A DNA stretch of 64,000 nucleotides from Kutzneria buriramensis (GTDB taxonomy: Bacteria; Actinomycetota; Actinomycetes; Mycobacteriales; Pseudonocardiaceae): the NCBI RefSeq assembly GCF_043575855.1, contig NZ_CP144375.1:7192001-7256000 (forward strand), given 5' to 3'. A model generated the notes under the pieces. The model searched no databases, had not been told where the DNA came from, and saw nothing but the letters and a program-made list of their open reading frames with translations. Made by a program: the position numbers and the translations under genes. Below are positions 59,526 to 64,000 of this stretch, piece by piece. Position 1 is the stretch's first letter, and each line of letters starts with the position of its first letter.

Positions 59526-60620
59526 TCAGTTCTCGCGCGGAACCCTGGCCATGGCGTTTCTGACGGTCGTGGCCAGGTCCGGCACCTTCATGCCCAGCTT
59601 CTGCAACCGTTCCGCTACGTCGGTGATTGGTTCGGAGCGACGACGGCTGGCGTGTACCAGATGGGCCAACGTGACCGGCTTGTCCGGATCTAGATAAAGA
59701 CCTGTGGAAGCCTGGCGAAGCAGTGTCAGATCGGGGAAGCCGGTGAGATCGGGTAGCTCTGCGAATGCCATTCTGAAGCCTAGGCTCGTGAGCCTGGCGA
59801 CCACTTGCTCGGGTGGCAGGTACAAATCTGCGTAGGCTTTGATCAAATGGTGCGGCTGAACCGGTAGTCTGGTGTCGAGCCAGGGGCCGCGGCCGTCCAG
59901 GTCGACGCTGATGAGTTCCAGGTCGTCGGTCGACAACTCCCTGCGAACGTTTGGAGGTGTCAATCCTACGTTTACTACGTACTGTGTGACTTCGTCGATG
60001 TCGAGATCGAGCTCTTGGGCGATGTAGTGCAGGTGTCCCAGGGCGATCGGCTTGTTTGTGTCATCGATGTCCTCCAGGAGTAGGTTATCTATGCGGTCTG
60101 CAAACTTGATCTCCCCGGTGTACGTGACGAATTTATCCAGTCCGACACCCATGTGACGTGCTGCGGCAATCACGTCGCCGATCGAATTGCTGGCCTTAAT
60201 TGGGCCATCTGGTGGTGGTGGTGACACCCTGATGTCATAGTGTTCCGCCACTTTGATCGCGTCGGCCAGGGGGAGTTGTATCCTTCTTGCCGTTGTTGCG
60301 AGGTGGTGATACGGCATGACCTCGGACTGTGGGTGCCAGCCGGTCGAGTGGGGATCGGTGGTGGCGAGTAGGGCTATTTCGGCTCGGTATGTGCGCCAGT
60401 GGTCGTTTGAGTACAGCCCGGCTTCAATACCTTCGATACCCAGCTTGCTCAAGCGTAAGGCGATCTCCTGGGCTGACCTTCCGAACTTCTCGGCAGTGGA
60501 GACGATGTGTCCCGGCGTCCTCAGTTGCTTCGTTGACCGCCAGTTGGGGCTGCCGAGGAGAAATGCGTCGGACGGTCTTGGTTGGAGAAGTGTGCCGGCC
60601 GGCATGGCGTCCGGTGCCAA
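59526..60620 (-). CDS. Winged-helix-repeat continuation of the HSP90-like protein
   Basis: A 364-residue stretch that continues the frame of the HSP90-like gene after its TGA at 60662-60660; codons 60659-60621 are also open. It holds about six units of 30-35 residues, each a helix-turn-helix with pattern HLxxxAxxx...VAxRLxxLG: residues 36-66, 102-135, 145-176, 190-222, 253-288 and 314-348. Such repeats accompany HSP90-type ATPases in bacterial conflict proteins. If translated separately it needs TTG 60620 or ATG 60605, neither with a convincing SD; a single 1127-residue ancestor, split by a stop or read through, is more natural. GC is visibly lower than in the neighbours. Confidence 0.72.
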   Translation of the reverse strand: MAPDAMPAGTLLQPRPSDAFLLGSPNWRSTKQLRTPGHIVSTAEKFGRSAQEIALRLSKLGIEGIEAGLYSNDHWRTYRAEIALLATTDPHSTGWHPQSEVMPYHHLATTARRIQLPLADAIKVAEHYDIRVSPPPPDGPIKASNSIGDVIAAARHMGVGLDKFVTYTGEIKFADRIDNLLLEDIDDTNKPIALGHLHYIAQELDLDIDEVTQYVVNVGLTPPNVRRELSTDDLELISVDLDGRGPWLDTRLPVQPHHLIKAYADLYLPPEQVVARLTSLGFRMAFAELPDLTGFPDLTLLRQASTGLYLDPDKPVTLAHLVHASRRRSEPITDVAERLQKLGMKVPDLATTVRNAMARVPREN

Positions 60621-60659
60621 TGCGGCAAGGCTGTCCGGATCGCCGTTTGCGAGCAGTCG

Positions 60660-62909
60660 TCAGAGTAGTATATGGTCCAGTATGGTGTCATGCACGGATG
60701 TTTTGGTGAGCTGTCGCCCGAATTTGGGGGCGATCGTGCGGTCTTCAGAAAATCGGCGATGTTCGGGGTAGTGGTCGGTAATAAGATCCGCGAGTTGGGG
60801 GTTTTGTCGCCCGAGGCGGTCTATCCAATCTTTCGAAAGGAGGAGTTTTGAGTCGGCGAGGTAGGCGAGTGCGGCCTTCTGTAATTTGGTGACGCGAGGG
60901 CCGACGTGTTCCAGGATCTCCTTTCGATCTGTCGACGGGGATGGTGCCTCGCGGCCCGTCAGATTGACGAGCGTACCCAGTTCCTCGTACGTCGGATCGT
61001 CCGATTTGGGTGTGACGTGCAGACCGTCGATAAGTAGGCCACCGCCTTTCTCGCACCAGAGAACCTGGCCGCCGGTGGTGGATGCGGTTTCTCCGTGTGC
61101 GTTGTAACCGCCGTCATCGCGAAATCCTTCACGGGGCTTGAAGATGCCAGGATCCCACCGCTGGTTGAGCTCCCCGTCCTCGGCGGTGGTCTCAAACTCC
61201 GCGACGGCCAGCAGGCGGGTCAGAATGGCGACGCAGGATTCGGGAAGACTGCGGTTTAGGTGCAGGCGGACCTTGGTGCCGATGGTTCCCCGTTCAGCGG
61301 TCTCTTTGATCTCGAAGAGCTGACCGGGACCGATGATCTTGACGGTCAGCTCCGCGCCCGCGTGCCCGGTTTTCCTGTCCATGCGGCACGTGGTGACGGT
61401 GATCTCGTTGGCCAGCATGAAGTAGCTGTGCACGCCGATGCCGAAGCGGCTGTTCGGGTGCAGCTCGATCGGCGGGTTCGCGCGTGACCACTCCACCTGC
61501 TCACGCCGGAACTCGTCGAGGTCGGCGAAGCGGGCACCGGCCTGGGCGAAGGCACCGACAAGTTCCGCGTGGCCCATGCCGATGCCGTTGTCGACGCAGT
61601 CGAGGTAGGGGCCAGAGGCGTCGACACCCTGCTTGAAGGCGATCTGACCGATCCAACGCGACTCGCGGTCGTCGGTGGTCGCGTCCAGGTACATCTCCCG
61701 CGCCCGGCGGTAGCGGCATGCGTCGAGAGCGTTCTGGTACATCTCACGAATCGCCAGACTCCGGTCGTGGTAGAGCTGAACGCCCATCACCAGCTCCCGC
61801 AGCCGCTCCTCGTCGATGGTGAACCGGCTCCAGCCGCTGAACGCCTCCTTGCCGTCCGGCCCCTTGGCGGCGCGGATGCTGCCGCCGATGGCACGCCCCG
61901 GCAGTCGTCGCAGGGGATGGAGGACGGTGGGGTCCTCTGCGGCGCGGCGAACGGCGTGCAGGAACTCGTCGAGGTGGTTTGTGTGTTCGTGTAGTGCCGC
62001 GGCAACGGCGGCGTGATGACATTTCGCGAACGGCAGCAGGCAGCCGGCATGGACCTGCCAGAACACCGCTGACACGGTTTCGTGTAGATGGTCGAGCACC
62101 GTCGGACCGTGCCATGTGATGACGCTGGACAGGTCGGTCGTGTCGATCGTCTTGCGATACGCGATGGCGAGGACGAGGCTGAGGAGCGGAAGACTGAGTG
62201 GTTGCTCGTCGCCGGTTCCGCCGTGGATCGTCTGCTGCTCGTTCAGTTCGTTGATCCGCGACCCCTCGCAGAGTTGGTGCGTGTCAAGGCGAAGGCCTTG
62301 CAGGAGTACTGCCGCCCGCTCGGACTTGAACTCCTCCAACCCGTCGATCTCCTCGAGCACGGTGTTGATCGCGTCGGTGGCGAGCACGTCGGCCTCGAGC
62401 CACAGCCAGCGGTGCCGCAGCCACCATCGGATCTCTTCGTGCTCCTTCATTCGGGCGGCAAGCCGGCTGTCGACCTTTGCCAGCTCCTTGTCGGGAACGG
62501 CGGGCAACCTTCTCTCAGCGGCGCGCCGCCACACTACTTCGTGCAGCAGCGGAATCAGTGCGAGCAGGGTCGCCTCGGCCTGGCTGAACATGTACTCCTC
62601 GCTGAGTCTGTTGACGACCCAGTCAACGCTCTGGGAGAAGCGCGTGACGAAGGAGTCGTCGAGCCAGCGGTCCTCGGCGGGAAGAGCGGGATTCAGCGCG
62701 GCCAGTTGGCCGGCGACAGCGATGGCGGGGGAGCGGTCGTGCGAGGGCTGCCAGGCCTTGGAGTCGTGGACCAGCCGGCCCCATGGATCGGTCGGCGGCG
62801 GGGCGGCCTGCGGCGATGCGTACTGGTGGATGCCCCCGTACACCGTGTGTGCCTGCACGGCGTTGGAGACGTGCCCGGAGATCGAGTTGTCGTTGCCACC
62901 GCTGGCCAT
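60660..62909 (-). CDS. HSP90-like GHKL ATPase with N-terminal amyloid-signalling-like motif
   Basis: A 749-aa protein. Residues 6-30 (NDNSISGHVSNAVQAHTVYG...) resemble bacterial RHIM/PP-like amyloid signalling motifs found on NLR-type immune proteins. Residues 85-340 are a helical, unassigned region. From about 360 there is an HSP90-like Bergerat ATPase: N-box REMYQNALDA (E389, N393, D396), G1 VDNGIGM (439-445), G2 SRFGIGVHS (487-495) and G3 GTIGTKVRL (541-549), all intact. Start ATG 62909 is 6 nt behind TAGTCT, leaderless. Lies between ftsK and merR-argA, which are near-adjacent in M. tuberculosis, so it looks inserted. Likely a conflict/defence sensor; effector unclear. Confidence 0.82.
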   Translation of the reverse strand: MASGGNDNSISGHVSNAVQAHTVYGGIHQYASPQAAPPPTDPWGRLVHDSKAWQPSHDRSPAIAVAGQLAALNPALPAEDRWLDDSFVTRFSQSVDWVVNRLSEEYMFSQAEATLLALIPLLHEVVWRRAAERRLPAVPDKELAKVDSRLAARMKEHEEIRWWLRHRWLWLEADVLATDAINTVLEEIDGLEEFKSERAAVLLQGLRLDTHQLCEGSRINELNEQQTIHGGTGDEQPLSLPLLSLVLAIAYRKTIDTTDLSSVITWHGPTVLDHLHETVSAVFWQVHAGCLLPFAKCHHAAVAAALHEHTNHLDEFLHAVRRAAEDPTVLHPLRRLPGRAIGGSIRAAKGPDGKEAFSGWSRFTIDEERLRELVMGVQLYHDRSLAIREMYQNALDACRYRRAREMYLDATTDDRESRWIGQIAFKQGVDASGPYLDCVDNGIGMGHAELVGAFAQAGARFADLDEFRREQVEWSRANPPIELHPNSRFGIGVHSYFMLANEITVTTCRMDRKTGHAGAELTVKIIGPGQLFEIKETAERGTIGTKVRLHLNRSLPESCVAILTRLLAVAEFETTAEDGELNQRWDPGIFKPREGFRDDGGYNAHGETASTTGGQVLWCEKGGGLLIDGLHVTPKSDDPTYEELGTLVNLTGREAPSPSTDRKEILEHVGPRVTKLQKAALAYLADSKLLLSKDWIDRLGRQNPQLADLITDHYPEHRRFSEDRTIAPKFGRQLTKTSVHDTILDHILL

Positions 62910-62917
62910 CCGACGAG

Positions 62918-62970
62918 ACTAGCGGCTGGGCGCGCCGCACCCCCTGGTTACGGCGCGCCCAGCCGCTAGT
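62918..62970. terminator. Hairpin overlapping merR stop and HSP90-gene -10
   Basis: Perfect 20-bp arms ACTAGCGGCTGGGCGCGCCG and complement, 13-nt loop. The distal arm contains the merR stop codon (62968-62966), the proximal arm overlaps TAGTCT (62921-62916), the -10 of the HSP90-like gene. Confidence 0.75.
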
Positions 62971-63766
62971 CCTCGCCGGCGAGGAATCCCTCGATGTCGG
63001 GCTCCTCGCCGCCGGGCTCGGTGAGCCGCTCGGCGATGGCCGGCACGGGCTCGGCGAGCCAGGCGGGGTCGTCCTCGAGCAGCCCGTGGGTGGCGGCGAA
63101 CTGCTCGGTGGCGTCGCGAATGGACTCCCGCAGCGCGCCGACGACGACGCTCTCGGCGGTGCTGGTGAGCTCGATCAGCAGCGACCGGACCTGGTCGAGC
63201 TGGTCGGCCTGCCCGCTGGTCTCGGCGATGGACGGCCACACGTGCCGCTGGAAGACGTCGACGAAGTCGGCGGCGACGCGGTCGGTGGCCTCGCGCAGAC
63301 GCTCGTACTGGCCGAGCACCTCCTGCGGCCCGATGGTGAGCTGGCAGAGGCGGGAGCCGCTCTCGAGGGCCCAGCGGCGGGTGTGCGGCCGGCCGTGCCG
63401 CCACTTGACGAGACCGAGCTGGGTGGCCCGGCGCAGCAGCGACGGTCGCAGCTCCCGTACGGACACCAGCGCGCGGATCTCGTTGATGCCGATGGGAATC
63501 CAGTCCTCGGGACCGTCGGGGGCGAGCCCGAGGACGTCGGCGACGGTGTCGCCGCGGTCCCGGGCGGCGAGCAGCTGCGCGATGGCGGGCAGGGAGAAGC
63601 CCCGGTCCTGGAGCCGCTGCACGAGCCGGAGCCGCTGCACGTGACTGGCGTCGTAGCGGGCGGTGCGGCCGACGCGTCGCGGCGCATGCAGCAGACCCTT
63701 GGTCTGGTACATGCGGATCGTGCTGGTCGGCAGGCCGACCTCGGCAGCGAGCTCCTCCACGGACAC
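62966..63766 (-). CDS. MerR-family transcriptional regulator
   Basis: A 266-aa regulator. N-terminal MerR winged helix: VSVEELAAEVGLPTSTIRMYQTKGLL, RRVGRTARYDASHVQRLRLVQRLQDRGFSLPAIAQLL. The C-terminal ~170 residues are helical and not a known metal- or drug-binding domain; no Cys metal site, so not a metal sensor. GTG 63766 is 6 nt behind GAGGAT, with TTGACC (63802-63797) as -35: a leaderless promoter. A 26-bp palindrome (63804-63829) sits just upstream of the -35. Confidence 0.88.
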   Translation of the reverse strand: MSVEELAAEVGLPTSTIRMYQTKGLLHAPRRVGRTARYDASHVQRLRLVQRLQDRGFSLPAIAQLLAARDRGDTVADVLGLAPDGPEDWIPIGINEIRALVSVRELRPSLLRRATQLGLVKWRHGRPHTRRWALESGSRLCQLTIGPQEVLGQYERLREATDRVAADFVDVFQRHVWPSIAETSGQADQLDQVRSLLIELTSTAESVVVGALRESIRDATEQFAATHGLLEDDPAWLAEPVPAIAERLTEPGGEEPDIEGFLAGED

Positions 63767-63803
63767 ACGACGATCCTCGCGTGCCCGGACTCGTCCGGTC
63801 AAT

Positions 63804-63829
63804 ACTCTTCTAGTTGTAATTAGAAGAGT
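63804..63829 (-). promoter_or_regulatory. Palindrome upstream of merR, over the end of argA
   Basis: ACTCTTCTA-GTTGTAAT-TAGAAGAGT, with the inner bases mostly pairing too. It covers the argA stop codon and abuts the merR -35. Could be MerR's operator or an argA terminator. Confidence 0.6.
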
Positions 63830-64000
63830 TGCAGCAACATTCGGCTGTTCCCGAGCGTGTTCGGCTTCACGTACGTGAGGTCGAGGAACTCGGCGACGCC
63901 CTCGTCGAACGAGCGCAGCATCTCGTCGTACACCTCGGGCGACACCGGGGTGCCCTCGATCTCCACGAAGCCGTGCCGGCTGAAGAACTGCGTCTCGAAG
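63820..64000 (-). CDS. argA: Amino-acid N-acetyltransferase (N-acetylglutamate synthase), C-terminal part
   Basis: The last ~60 codons of a gene that enters from the right edge. The minus-strand frame reads ...ETQFFSRHGFVEIEGTPVS, then PEVYDEMLRSFDEGVAEFL and DLTYVKPNTLGNSRMLLQLF, stop TAA at 63822-63820. This tail matches actinobacterial argA-type GNAT enzymes (Rv2747 type) that make N-acetylglutamate for arginine synthesis. Rv2747 adjoins ftsK in M. tuberculosis, supporting the call. Only the C-terminal quarter to third is visible. Confidence 0.85.
   Translation of the reverse strand, partial: FETQFFSRHGFVEIEGTPVSPEVYDEMLRSFDEGVAEFLDLTYVKPNTLGNSRMLLQLF

Noticed and set aside
1..64000. tRNA, rRNA, tmRNA genes or complete insertion sequences
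   Set aside because: I saw no cloverleaf with acceptor stem and no transposase-like protein; a tRNAscan or ISfinder run could still find something small.

Overview
High-GC (about 70%), GTG-rich, densely packed DNA typical of an actinomycete chromosome. The order cobA ... DUF4439 - rimP - nusA - ylxR - infB - rbfA - nrnA - dinF-like MATE - truB - ribF - rpsO - pnp - M16 peptidase - dapB ... thyX - dapA - rnj - ftsK ... argA matches, from memory, the Mycobacterium tuberculosis order Rv2847c to Rv2747, so this is core chromosome. A DasR-type operator, LAL regulator, secreted chitinase and alpha-galactosidase and two PF04672-type methyltransferases suggest a filamentous Pseudonocardiales-like soil organism. 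The genus cannot be fixed from sequence alone.

Layout. 1-20 kb is mostly accessory: the end of cobA, a DEAD-box helicase, a RIO kinase, a methyltransferase, a PAS-GGDEF-EAL protein with degenerate active sites, yaaA, a secreted jelly-roll protein and a fibronectin-type lipoprotein. A tightly overlapping four-gene minus-strand operon follows (alpha/beta hydrolase with Cys nucleophile, cholesterol-oxidase-like GMC enzyme, patatin, stand-alone condensation domain), with a large LuxR/LAL regulator upstream. A divergent YjbQ/aminotransferase pair comes next. 20-41 kb is the translation, RNA-processing and lysine backbone, interrupted by a dre-controlled chitinase, an acetyltransferase/phosphotransferase pair and an MFS exporter. 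41-51.8 kb is accessory again: second methyltransferase, GH27 alpha-galactosidase with divergent ROK regulator, DedA-like protein, glycosyltransferase-51 protein with a dead transpeptidase half, YcaQ-like protein, and a ribbon-helix-helix/DUF4097 operon with an octamer operator array. 51.8-59.5 kb returns to core (thyX, dapA, rnj, ftsK).

Between ftsK and merR-argA sits a 3.4-kb insertion encoding an HSP90-like GHKL ATPase with an N-terminal amyloid-signalling-like motif. Its reading frame continues in the same frame, past one TGA, into a chain of about six winged-helix-like repeats. This has the hallmarks of a bacterial conflict/defence protein and is the most striking system in the window.

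Three other themes recur. (1) Many genes look leaderless: a TANNNT-like -10 box lies 6-8 nt before the start codon. (2) Gene junctions carry families of long inverted repeats that recur in the window (family A 96 bp, two copies; family B, three copies; family C about 165 bp, two copies in opposite orientation). (3) Several operators are readable: dre, a TGACGTCA array, a ROK operator and a hairpin over the dapB ribosome-binding site.
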